Shown piece by piece: positions 36,011 through 43,984 of a stretch of DNA of 64,000 nucleotides (positions are counted from its first letter, which is position 1; each line of letters starts with the position of its first letter). Below the pieces are notes generated by a model. It was not told where the DNA came from, did not search any database, and worked only from the letters and a program-made list of their open reading frames with translations. Origin of the DNA: Gloeomargaritales cyanobacterium VI4D9 (GTDB taxonomy: Bacteria > Cyanobacteriota > Cyanobacteriia > Gloeomargaritales > Gloeomargaritaceae); contig OV696605.1 of the NCBI GenBank assembly GCA_927797885.1, forward strand, positions 310,001-374,000, written 5' to 3'. Made by a program: the position numbers and the translations under genes.

Positions 36011-37231
36011 ATGCAAGGGGGAATCCGGGTTGGTTCATTATTTGGCATCCCCCTGTACCTCGACCCGTCCTGGTTTGTGATCGCCCTGTTGGTGACCTGG
36101 GGCAATAGTCTGCGCTGGCGGCAGTCCTACCCGGATTGGCCGGGGAGTTGGGTGTGGGGCGTGGGATTTTTGCTGGCATTGGGACTGTTCGGCTCGGTAT
36201 TGTTGCACGAGTTGGGGCACAGTCTGGTGGCGAAGGCGCAGGGGGTGAAGGTGCGCTCGATCACCCTATTTTTGTTTGGGGGGGTGGCGACTTTGGAGCA
36301 GGAATCCCGTACTCCCATGCAGGCGCTACGGGTGGCGATTGCGGGGCCGCTGGTGAGTCTGGGGCTGGCGGTGGGGTTCATGGGTCTTACCCAGCAGTTG
36401 GGGAGTTCTCCCTGGGGGCGGATCACCCAAGAATTGATGGCGATTAACTGGATTTTGGGGGTTTTTAACCTGATTCCGGGTCTGCCCCTGGATGGAGGAC
36501 AGGTCTTAAAAGCCTGCATTTGGCAAGTTACGGGCAGTCCATTCCGGGGGGTGCAGTGGGCGGCGGCCTTTGGTTGGGCGTTGGGTACCCTGGGGATGGT
36601 GTTGGGCATATTGGCCTTTTTGGGTGGGGCGGCGGGGGGGCTGTGGCTGGCCTTGATTGGCTGGTTTATGGCCGGTAATGCCCAGACCTATCGGCAGTAT
36701 AGTGTCCTGCAAGAAATTCTCATCAAAACCCGGGTTCACCAGATCATGAGCCGGGACTTTCGGGTCTTGGGGGCGGAATTGTGTCTGCGGGATTTTGTGG
36801 ATTTGTATTGTTTGCCCGCCCAAACCCCGGAGATTTATTTTGCGGAGGCGGATGGGCGCTATTTGGGCTTGGTGGACAGCGGGCGATTGTCCCGGATTGA
36901 ACGCAGTCAGTGGGCCACCACGTCCCTGGCGGCGATTGTGATCCCCTTGGACGAATTGCCCAGCATCCGGGAGCAGGACAATCTAGCCAAGGCAATCATT
37001 ACCCTGGGGGATGCCCATGCCTGGTTGCTGGTACGTTCTCCGGCGGGGGGGGTGCAGGGTTTGGTCATGCGGGGGGATGTGCTGAAACCGTTGGCACCCT
37101 TTTTGGGGCTGAGTGGGACGGACTTGGCGCGGGTGAACCGGGAGGGGCGTTATCCCCAGGGCTTGAATCTCGTCCCCTTGGCGCAAAAAGCCCTGGAATT
37201 GTCCGCCACGCTCCCAGAAACCCAGCATTAA
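36011..37231 (+). CDS. Site-2-type M50 metalloprotease with CBS region
   Basis: 406 residues from ATG 36011 (a TTG at 35996 is in frame). The zinc motif HELGH is in LLHELGHSLVAKAQGV, and the third ligand is in NLIPGLPLDGGQVL. The N-terminus RVGSLFGIPLYLDPSWFV is typical of the cyanobacterial/plastid subgroup. About five membrane helices cover residues 15-230. The C-terminal 170 residues (MSRDFRVLGAELCLRDFVDL) look like a CBS pair. Intramembrane cleavage of a regulatory protein is the likely role; the substrate is unknown. The stop lies 7 bases from the convergent gap2 stop. Confidence 0.88.
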   Translation: MQGGIRVGSLFGIPLYLDPSWFVIALLVTWGNSLRWRQSYPDWPGSWVWGVGFLLALGLFGSVLLHELGHSLVAKAQGVKVRSITLFLFGGVATLEQESRTPMQALRVAIAGPLVSLGLAVGFMGLTQQLGSSPWGRITQELMAINWILGVFNLIPGLPLDGGQVLKACIWQVTGSPFRGVQWAAAFGWALGTLGMVLGILAFLGGAAGGLWLALIGWFMAGNAQTYRQYSVLQEILIKTRVHQIMSRDFRVLGAELCLRDFVDLYCLPAQTPEIYFAEADGRYLGLVDSGRLSRIERSQWATTSLAAIVIPLDELPSIREQDNLAKAIITLGDAHAWLLVRSPAGGVQGLVMRGDVLKPLAPFLGLSGTDLARVNREGRYPQGLNLVPLAQKALELSATLPETQH

Positions 37232-37238
37232 CCGGGAC

Positions 37239-38267
37239 TCAAGCCGCCCAGCATTTAGCCACGTGTTCGGCTAAATCCACCACCCGTTGGGAGTAGCCCC
37301 ATTCGTTGTCATACCAAGCCACCACCTTGACCAGGGTGCCATCCATGACCATGGTGAGACCCGCATCCACGATGGACGAGGTGTCCGTGCCCCGGTAATC
37401 GCTGGAGACCAGGGGTTCTTCGTTGTAGCCCAGGATACCTTTGAGGGGACCTTCGCTGGCCTGTTTCAAAGCGCCATTCACCTCTTCGGCAATGGTGGGC
37501 TGGCTGACTTCCACCACCAAATCCGCCAGGGACACGTTGGGGGTGGGCACCCGGAAGGCGATACCGTTGAGTTTGCCATTTAATTCCGGTAGCACCAGCC
37601 CCACCGCCTTGGCCGCCCCGGTGGAGGTGGGAACAATGTTGATGGCGGCTGCCCGGGCCCGCCGCAAATCCCGGTGGCTGGCATCCAACAGCCGTTGGTC
37701 ACCGGTGTAGCTGTGGGTGGTGGTCATCATACCCTTGACAATCCCAAAATGCTCATGGATGACTTTGACCACGGGGGCGAGGCAGTTGGTGGTACAACTG
37801 GCATTGCTAATAATGTGGTGTTCGTGGTGGTTGTAGTCCTGGTGGTTGACCCCCATGACAAAGGTACCGATGCCTGCCCCTTTGCCAGGGGCGGTGATCA
37901 TCACTTTTTTGGCACCGGCTTTGAGGTGTTTGCTGGCACCTTTTTCGTCCACAAATACCCCGGTGGCTTCGATGATCAGGTCAATCCCTAATTCGCCCCA
38001 GGGCAGGTTTTCCGGGTTGCGGTCGGAATAGCATTTGCAGGTTTTGCCATTAACTGTGATTGAATTTTCATCGCTGGTAATGTCGGCATCCCAGCGCCCC
38101 AACATGGAGTCATATTTCAGGAGATGGGCGTTGGTTTTGGGGTCAGAAGTATCGTTGATTGCCACAACGTCCAGCCCGGTGGTCGCCCGTCCCGCCCAAC
38201 AGCGCAGGAAGTTGCGCCCGATGCGGCCAAAGCCATTAATTGCAACCTTAATCACGGTAGTCCTCAA
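37239..38267 (-). CDS. gap2: NADP-type glyceraldehyde-3-phosphate dehydrogenase
   Basis: 342 residues. NAD(P)-binding start [17 protein letters not shown]; catalytic block [16 protein letters not shown] with the nucleophilic Cys; C-terminal [19 protein letters not shown]. The stretch [20 protein letters not shown], with Thr-Ser after the dinucleotide-binding Asp, is the form seen in Calvin-cycle (GapB/Gap2) enzymes that accept NADPH. It works in CO2 fixation and gluconeogenesis. Confidence 0.93.
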   Translation of the reverse strand: MRTTVIKVAINGFGRIGRNFLRCWAGRATTGLDVVAINDTSDPKTNAHLLKYDSMLGRWDADITSDENSITVNGKTCKCYSDRNPENLPWGELGIDLIIEATGVFVDEKGASKHLKAGAKKVMITAPGKGAGIGTFVMGVNHQDYNHHEHHIISNASCTTNCLAPVVKVIHEHFGIVKGMMTTTHSYTGDQRLLDASHRDLRRARAAAINIVPTSTGAAKAVGLVLPELNGKLNGIAFRVPTPNVSLADLVVEVSQPTIAEEVNGALKQASEGPLKGILGYNEEPLVSSDYRGTDTSSIVDAGLTMVMDGTLVKVVAWYDNEWGYSQRVVDLAEHVAKCWAA

Positions 38268-38463
38268 CGGTGATGATGGCGTGAATTTGCCCTACATCTT
38301 ACCACCGTTTGGGCTTTCGCACCGGGGATCAAGGGTAAGGAACGTCAATCGGTCTCAACCGGGACGGGGCAAGCCCCCATGGCGGGAATAAGTACATTCC
38401 CTCGGAAGAAAATTCCTGATATGATAACGCCTGAACCCCGCTGTGGTGTCGTAAGGAGTTCAG

Positions 38464-39876
38464 ATGCCCCCCCGTGCAATTGACCTTTCTGGCCGTCCCT
38501 TTCATTTTATTGGCATTGGGGGCATTGGGATGTCGGCACTGGCGAATATTTTGGCGAGTCGGGGATTGCCGGTGTCCGGTTCCGATGTGTCCGTGAATGG
38601 GATCAGTGCCCGGTTAGAAAATCTGGGGGTGCGGGTAACGCCCCAGGACGGTTCAGGATTACGGGCGTGGGGTGCGGTTTTGCCCCAGGTGATTTGCTCC
38701 ACGGCGATTAGCGACTCGAATTTAGAGTATCAATTGGCGCAGGCGTTGGGTTGCCCCATGTTTCACCGTTCGGAGGTGTTGGCGGCGCTGGCGCAGGAAT
38801 ATGAGAGCATCCTGGTGGCGGGCACCCACGGCAAAACCACCACCAGCAGTTTGATTAGTCATATTCTGTTGCAGGCGGGGTATGACCCGACGATTATCGT
38901 TGGCGGGGAGGTGAATACCTGGGGGGGCAATGCGCGTCTGGGGCAGGGGCGGTTTTTGGTGGCGGAGGCGGATGAATCGGATGGCACCCTGGTCAATCTG
39001 CAGGGGCGGGTGGGGGTGATCACCAACATTGAACTCGACCATACGAACCATTTTGCTGACCTGGCGCAGGTGGTGGCGACCTTTCGCACCTTTGCCCAGC
39101 ATTGCGGGACGATGGTAATCTGTGCGGATTGTGGGACGGCTGCCGAATTGGGGCGGGAATTAAGCACCCCCATGTTGACCTATGGCTTAACTGTGCCTGC
39201 CACCTACACGGTGGGGGATGTGCATTATTTACCCACGGGGATCACCGCTGAAGTGTGGGAGCGGGGTCACCTTTTGGGAAGCCTTTCCCTACCCCTATTC
39301 GGGGAACATAATTTGAAAAATACCTTGGCGGCGGTGGCGGTCTGCCGGGAATTGGGGGTGGATTTTCCCTTGATCCAACAGGCGGTGACGACGTTCACGG
39401 GGGCGCGTCGGCGGTTTGAACTGCGGGGGCAGGGGAGTGGGATTGAGTTTTATGACGACTATGCCCACCATCCCAGCGAAATTCGGGCGACGTTGAATGC
39501 GGCTCGGCAACGGTGGCCCCAGGGGGAACGGCGGTTGGTGGTGGTGTTCCAGCCCCATCGTTATAGCCGCACGGCCAGTTTGCTGAGGGATTTTGGCCCT
39601 GTCTTTAGCGAGGCGGATGTGGTGATTACGGTGGACATTTACGGGGCGGGGGAGGCGAATCCCACGGGGGTGACGGGGGAGGATTTTGCCCAGCAGGTAC
39701 GCCAATACCATCCGGCGGTGACCTATGCGCCCACCCTGGAGCAGGTGGAACACTATCTGCGGGAGATATTACAACCTGGGGATGCGGTGTTATTCCTGGG
39801 GGCGGGGAATCTGAATCGGGTCATTCCCCGTTTGTTGGGGTTTTATCAACCGAGTGACCCCTTGGCCGTGGGATGA
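38464..39876 (+). CDS. murC: UDP-N-acetylmuramate--L-alanine ligase
   Basis: 470 residues. The N-terminal Rossmann part has GIGGIGMSALANILASRGLP, the ATP loop is AGTHGKTTTSSLI (about 120), EADESDGT follows, and the ligase C-domain has DDYAHHPSEI and FQPHRYSRT. It adds L-Ala to UDP-MurNAc in peptidoglycan synthesis. AAGGAG lies just upstream of the ATG. It overlaps murB by four bases (ATGA). Confidence 0.96.
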   Translation: MPPRAIDLSGRPFHFIGIGGIGMSALANILASRGLPVSGSDVSVNGISARLENLGVRVTPQDGSGLRAWGAVLPQVICSTAISDSNLEYQLAQALGCPMFHRSEVLAALAQEYESILVAGTHGKTTTSSLISHILLQAGYDPTIIVGGEVNTWGGNARLGQGRFLVAEADESDGTLVNLQGRVGVITNIELDHTNHFADLAQVVATFRTFAQHCGTMVICADCGTAAELGRELSTPMLTYGLTVPATYTVGDVHYLPTGITAEVWERGHLLGSLSLPLFGEHNLKNTLAAVAVCRELGVDFPLIQQAVTTFTGARRRFELRGQGSGIEFYDDYAHHPSEIRATLNAARQRWPQGERRLVVVFQPHRYSRTASLLRDFGPVFSEADVVITVDIYGAGEANPTGVTGEDFAQQVRQYHPAVTYAPTLEQVEHYLREILQPGDAVLFLGAGNLNRVIPRLLGFYQPSDPLAVG

Positions 39877-40769
39877 CCTCAGGGGTACCCTGCCGGGAAC
39901 AGGTGGACTTGGCGGCATTGACCACCTATCGGGTGGGGGGACGGGCCCAGTGGTTGGCTCTGCCCCGGTGTGTGGAGGAATTGCAAACCGCCGTGGCTTG
40001 GGCACACCAGTCCCACCTGCCGGTGACGGTGATCGGTGCTGGTTCTAACGTGCTGATCAGCGACCAGGGGTTAAAGGGATTAGTAATTTGTACCCGTTAT
40101 CTGCGGGGAGTACAGTGGGATGAACGCACGGGGCGGGTGACAGCGGCGGCGGGGATGCCTTTGCCCCAATTGGCCTGGGATGCGGCGCGGCGGGGGTGGG
40201 AGGGTTTGGCCTGGGCGGTGGGGATTCCCGGTACGGTGGGGGGAGCCGTGGTGATGAATGCGGGGGCACAGGGGGGTTGCACAGCGGATGTTCTAGTGGC
40301 GGCAGAGGTGTTCCAGGCTGGGGAGGTCATCACCTACCCCAATGCCGCATTAAACTACGCCTACCGTACCTCCCGTCTGCAAACCGATGGGGGGGTGGTG
40401 CTCTCCGGCTGTTGGCAATGTACCCCCGGCCATGACCCGCAACGCCTCCTCCAACAAACCAGTGATTATTTGCATCACCGGCGCAGTACCCAGCCCTACC
40501 ATTTGCCCAGTTGTGGCAGTGTGTTTCGCAACCCACCGGCGGCCAAGGCGGGATGGTTGATTGAACACAGCGGCTTAAAGGGCTATCAAATCGGCCAAGC
40601 CCAGGTTTCCCCCATGCACGCCAACTTTATCGTCAATCTCGGGGGGGCAACGGCGCAGGATATTTACGATTTAATCCACCATGTCCAGGGGGTGGTGGCA
40701 GAAAAGTGGGGGATGGAATTACACCCGGAAGTGAAATTTTTGGGGGAGTTTCGCCGTCCCTCGATTTGA
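39873..40769 (+). CDS. murB: UDP-N-acetylenolpyruvoylglucosamine reductase
   Basis: 298 residues. FAD-binding blocks TTYRVGGRAQWLAL and VIGAGSNVLISDQGLKGLVI, the GIPGTVGGAVVMNAGAQGG motif, catalytic Ser in SCGSVFRNPP, and the C-terminal SPMHANFIVNLGGATAQDIY. It makes UDP-MurNAc, the substrate of MurC. It starts inside the murC stop (ATGA), so the pair is translationally coupled. Confidence 0.96.
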   Translation: MTSGVPCREQVDLAALTTYRVGGRAQWLALPRCVEELQTAVAWAHQSHLPVTVIGAGSNVLISDQGLKGLVICTRYLRGVQWDERTGRVTAAAGMPLPQLAWDAARRGWEGLAWAVGIPGTVGGAVVMNAGAQGGCTADVLVAAEVFQAGEVITYPNAALNYAYRTSRLQTDGGVVLSGCWQCTPGHDPQRLLQQTSDYLHHRRSTQPYHLPSCGSVFRNPPAAKAGWLIEHSGLKGYQIGQAQVSPMHANFIVNLGGATAQDIYDLIHHVQGVVAEKWGMELHPEVKFLGEFRRPSI

Positions 40770-40848
40770 GTTGATGCTTACTGTACAGTGCCAAATTAGT
40801 TGTTATCGAGTCAAGTTAATGTCGTCAGCCTGTAACCCTTTATTTTTA

Positions 40849-40966
40849 GGGCACCTCGATTAATTCACGGCTATTGGGAATGAACCCTGCATTATTGATA
40901 ATTGTCAACAGAATGGGGCTTCCGAGCCTACCGTGTAAGTGTAAAAATCAATAAATAGAGGTGCCC
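40849..40966 (+). repeat. Family B element with TTTA duplication
   Basis: 118 bp, ends GGGCACCTCGATTAATTC and ATAAATAGAGGTGCCC, flanked by TTTA on both sides (40845-40848 and 40967-40970). The interior is the form with AATTGTCAACAGAATGGGGC and GTGTAAGTGTAAAAATC, in opposite orientation to the copy at 42137. Confidence 0.87.
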
Positions 40967-41047
40967 TTTAAGCATCCCCGAGTACTGTATCAGGCGGTTT
41001 ATTGCTCATGGAAATTATATGGTAATTATACAGAAATGACAAATATA

Positions 41048-41142
41048 TAACAATCCTACTTGATTAGTGAACAGAGATTCCCCAGAACCAAGGACGGGGG
41101 CGGTGCCCCTGCGACCGCTAATTTGTAATTGATAGAGGTGCC
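41048..41142 (+). repeat. Chimeric repeat: family A left end, family B right end
   Basis: Begins TAACAATCCTACTTGATTAG like family A and keeps the A core, then switches after TGCGACCGCTAATTTG to the family B right end TTGATAGAGGTGCC. The B copy ending at 54418 has the same right half. Confidence 0.75.
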
Positions 41143-41144
41143 TA

Positions 41145-41258
41145 TAGTCATTCCGTTTTAGAATGCGACACTTTTTAGGTATTTGCAATCGCTCTATTCC
41201 TTTCCAGGAGAGGGTTTGTAGGTGAAGGCGAATGTTGCAAACTTGTTTGAAATGACTA
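41145..41258 (+). repeat. Family E element
   Basis: 114 bp, ends TAGTCATTCCG and GAAATGACTA, TA on both sides (41143-41144 and 41259-41260). The right TA is shared with the adjoining family C element. The other copy, at 54093-54206, is also 114 bp and inverted. Confidence 0.8.
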
Positions 41259-41260
41259 TA

Positions 41261-41373
41261 CAGTCTTTTGAGTGCTTATGGGATACAGTTGAACCCCACT
41301 TGCCGTAGGTCACTGATGCTATGCCTTTAGGATAATCGAGGCTTTTTGTATCCTTTAATTGATAAATACACTG
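41261..41373 (+). repeat. Family C element inserted in the primase pseudogene
   Basis: 113 bp, ends CAGTCTTTTGAG and GATAAATACACTG, TA at 41259-41260 and 41374-41375. The primase-like reading frame stops making sense exactly at its right border. Confidence 0.87.
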
Positions 41374-41829
41374 TAAGCTCGTAGGGCAATTCTGGCATTT
41401 GCTCCGGCGGCACCCAAGTCAGCACCTGGTACGATTGCCTGGTTTTGGGATGGGTGCCATACACCAGGCTTTGCTCGTCCCCTCTAATTGCCAATTGCGC
41501 CTGGGCGGTTTCCCTAAAACTCGCTGTATTAGGGACTCGATAAATTTCCAGCCTACATCCGGGGCGCCCACTACTGGTAGTTAGGGTAGGTTTGGGTAGA
41601 GTTATCCCCCACTCAACTAATTTTGTTTCCGCAGATGCGCCATCGTAGTCAAGGACAACCAAACCGCTGGCAGGGAAATAAAGCTCCACTGCCCCCACCG
41701 TCACCCCACGATGGTAGATTTCCTCCCTAACCCGGGCGGGGCTTTATCGCCTTCTTTAATTGGCACAAACCCCCACTCATTAGGGATTGGGTAGTCGCTA
41801 AGTTTTTTGAGGGAATCTTGATGTATCAT
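41374..41829 (-). pseudogene. Broken bifunctional primase/polymerase (PrimPol-type) of a mobile element
   Basis: The start (ATG 41829) reads SDYPIPNEWGFVPIKEGDKA, the N-terminus typical of plasmid/phage primase-polymerase proteins, and stops after KSTIVG. A shifted frame continues with SGLVVLDYDGASAETKLVEW (the catalytic Asp-x-Asp region), SGRPGCRLEIYRV and YGTHPKTRQSYQVL. The gene is then cut by a family C element. A segment normally lying before the DxD strand seems shortened as well. The ATG overlaps the stop of the upstream HTH gene (ATGA). Together they look like the replication end of an integrated element. Confidence 0.72.
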
Positions 41830-42101
41830 GAAAACATCCTTTTTGATCGTTTGATTGCCCCCAGATTCACTTGGGGGCTATCTTTTTCTTTGTGTGGCCG
41901 TCCTACGGGGCGTTTTCCCGCGTCCGGGGCAGATAGCTCCCCTGCAAACCAAGCATCTAGGACTTCCTTTCTAAATTGCAGACACCGCTTGGTGGGTTTG
42001 AATATCGCCTCTTTGGGGACTACCCCCTTTGCCAGCCAACGCTTAAAGGTAATCGTCCCCACCTGGCACAGTGCCGCGGCTTCGGGTAACCTCAACAGCA
42101 T
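41826..42101 (-). CDS. Small helix-turn-helix (excisionase/AlpA-like) protein
   Basis: 91 residues. MLLRLPEAAALCQVGTITFK and RWLAKGVVPKEAIFKPTKRC form the winged-helix DNA-binding domain seen in excisionases and MerR-like regulators of mobile elements. The C-terminal half is basic and Pro-rich. It is coupled to the primase pseudogene by a four-base overlap, so it is probably the control gene of the same decayed element. It is still intact. Confidence 0.65.
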   Translation of the reverse strand: MLLRLPEAAALCQVGTITFKRWLAKGVVPKEAIFKPTKRCLQFRKEVLDAWFAGELSAPDAGKRPVGRPHKEKDSPQVNLGAIKRSKRMFS

Positions 42102-42136
42102 CGTTTTTACTCCTAGGTCGTGTTGATTTTACGTAA

Positions 42137-42257
42137 AGGTACCTCTATTTATTGATTTTTGTACTTACACGGCAGGCTCAGAAGCCCCATTCTCTCGTTG
42201 GCAATTATCAATAACGTGGGGGTTATTCTCAATAGCCATGAATTAATAGAGGTGCCC
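42137..42257 (-). repeat. Family B element
   Basis: About 121 bp from AGGTACCTCTATTTATTG to TTAATAGAGGTGCCC. Flanking bases GTAA and TTAT do not match. The interior equals the copy at 40849 in the opposite direction. Confidence 0.8.
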
Positions 42258-42284
42258 TTATGGAGGAAAGGGGATGAGGTTGTT

Positions 42285-42691
42285 TTTTTTTAGATGAAAA
42301 CAAATGGCGGAAGATATTGGCTTTTTCAGAGACAGAAGACAGAGTCAATATATGGCTACGCCACGCTTCGCTATGGGAAAGAAGCAGGATGTAAACAGTT
42401 TATTGAAGCAGTTCTCTGGATGGCTTTGGCGTTATCTCCCGGAAGGATACGGCAAATGGTACACCATTTATCAAAGATTTCATCGGTGGGTAGCGCTATG
42501 GCAATCCCAAATGAAAGTAGAATAGGAGTCGCAGGGGCACCGCTGCTTGGTTTTGGGAAATTTCTGTATGCCTACGGCACGCAGGCTAACGTTAATCGAG
42601 TAGGATTGCTCTATCCTCTCGGTTTGATAAATTGGCAAGAAATTTCTTGAGTTTTCTCTACCTAGTTGGTGCCCTCTTTTGGCTTAAATAA
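42285..42691 (+). pseudogene. IS5-family transposase remnant 1
   Basis: The N-terminal part is split over two frames: FIEAVLWMALALSPG in one, then LWRYLPEGYGKWYTIYQRFH and RW in the other, the typical IS5-family WRxLPExxGxWxTVYxRFxRW start. After an interposed family A element (42499-42611), the C-terminus RFDKLARNFLSFLYLVGALF plus WLK and a stop (42689-42691) is present. The whole catalytic middle is missing. The second remnant at 48868-49386 has the same C-terminus. Confidence 0.75.
42499..42611 (-). repeat. Family A element within IS5 remnant 1
   Basis: 113 bp, ends TGGCAATCCCAAATG and GTAGGATTGCTC, TA on both sides (42497-42498, 42612-42613). It contains CTGTATGCCTACGGCACGCA of the long form. 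Confidence 0.8.
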
Positions 42692-42813
42692 AAGATCAAC
42701 CCGCCCTAGGGCACTGCCCCGGCAAACATCAATTTTGCCTGAATGGAGGTTCCCTCAAATCTAAAAAAATCTAAAAAATGCGATAAGTTAATAAGTTAAA
42801 AAGCTAAACATCA

Positions 42814-43305
42814 GTGGCAATAGGGATGGAACTGCGACCAACGACTGCTAAAGTCCGTGAGGCACTGATCAATATTTGGCGGTGGGAATTGTCGGGGGCG
42901 GTGTTTCTGGATTTGTGTACGGGGACGGGGGCGGTGGCGTTGGCGGCTCGCCAGGCGGGGGCGCACTTGGTGGTGGCGGTGGATGTGTCCGCAAAGGCGA
43001 TTCGGCAGTTAGCAGTTCATGCCAACCGGGAGAATTTCTATGTCGTGCGGGGCAGTTTGCCGGGGTGTTTGGCGGGTCTAAAAACTAAGTTTGATTTAAT
43101 TTACTTTGACCCACCCTACGCCAGCGGGTTGTATTTGCCAGTTTTAGCAGGGATTGTGCAACACGAATTGTTAGCTAATGATGGGGAATTGGCAGTCGAA
43201 CATCACGCCCAGTCTCCCCTGCCAGAACAATATTTAAGTTTAATTCGCACCCGCCAAAAAAAATACGGGGATACGGTTTTGAGTTTTTATCAAATGGTGA
43301 ATTAG
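42814..43305 (+). CDS. rsmD: RsmD-like 16S rRNA m2G966 methyltransferase, short N-terminus
   Basis: 163 residues from GTG 42814, or 159 from ATG 42826. RPTTAKVREALINIW is the RsmD signature that normally follows about 20 residues of RIIxGxxKG sequence, here absent. The SAM site is FLDLCTGTGAVALAARQAGA and the catalytic FDPPY is present. The region just upstream is AT-rich non-coding DNA next to the IS5 remnant, so the 5' end may have been replaced. The rest of the enzyme looks intact. Confidence 0.78.
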   Translation: MAIGMELRPTTAKVREALINIWRWELSGAVFLDLCTGTGAVALAARQAGAHLVVAVDVSAKAIRQLAVHANRENFYVVRGSLPGCLAGLKTKFDLIYFDPPYASGLYLPVLAGIVQHELLANDGELAVEHHAQSPLPEQYLSLIRTRQKKYGDTVLSFYQMVN

Positions 43306-43494
43306 TCACATTGAGAATAACAGCCACAGGCGCGCGAATCTTTGTCCTTAGTTCCTAGTAAAAATGGCTACGTCAAGCTACCCTGCCAGACCCGTTGTGT
43401 AAGTACAGAAATCAGTAAATTTAACAAAAAGTTTAACAAATAAAAACGTCCCCGTGAGGTAGACTCGCTTGTAACAGACTTTTAATGAGCTATT

Positions 43495-43704
43495 TCAAAG
43501 TTTTACTTCTTCACCTGCATGAAATAAGGGCAAACTTTCAAACTCTTCTCCCCACGGTTCCAGGCAGTCCCCATCAACATCAGCAACCACCGAATTAACT
43601 CGCTTTAGACCTAACTCATACTTGATCGTCTGGTAGCGCCGATTCGCCGTAAAAACATCCGGGGCAACTTCTACTGGATCATTGTTGATGTCGTTTACGT
43701 TCAT
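43495..43704 (-). CDS. Small hypothetical protein
   Basis: 69 residues, MNVNDINNDPVEVAPDVFTA to the C-terminal HAGEEVKL. It is acidic, has no membrane helix, and I do not recognise it. AGGTAG seven bases before the ATG is a fair ribosome-binding site. A family A element begins 33 bases upstream, so the native promoter may be displaced. Confidence 0.45.
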   Translation of the reverse strand: MNVNDINNDPVEVAPDVFTANRRYQTIKYELGLKRVNSVVADVDGDCLEPWGEEFESLPLFHAGEEVKL

Positions 43705-43737
43705 GTCTACCTGTTAAATCTTATTAAGACTACTCTA

Positions 43738-43873
43738 TAACAATCCTAAATAAGAATGGAACAGGGGTCGCAGGGGCACCGCCCCCGTTAAAGAAGCACC
43801 TGCGGTGTATGGTTCTGGAAAATTTTTGTATGCCTACGGCACGCAAGCTAATGTAAATCAAGTAGGATTGCTG
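43738..43873 (-). repeat. Family A element, long form
   Basis: 136 bp, ends TAACAATCCTAAATAAG and GTAGGATTGCTG, TA on both sides (43736-43737, 43874-43875). It includes AAGAAGCACCTGCGGTGTAT, like the copies at 6117 and 49132. Confidence 0.85.
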
Positions 43874-43984
43874 TAGTTATAGAGGTTCCCTCAAGAATGT
43901 CAAGGCGGATGTGATCTGGGCTACCAAGTCATTTGGGTTTTAGAAACCCTCTGGTTACAATCGGGGCAGGGTGCGGGGGAATTC

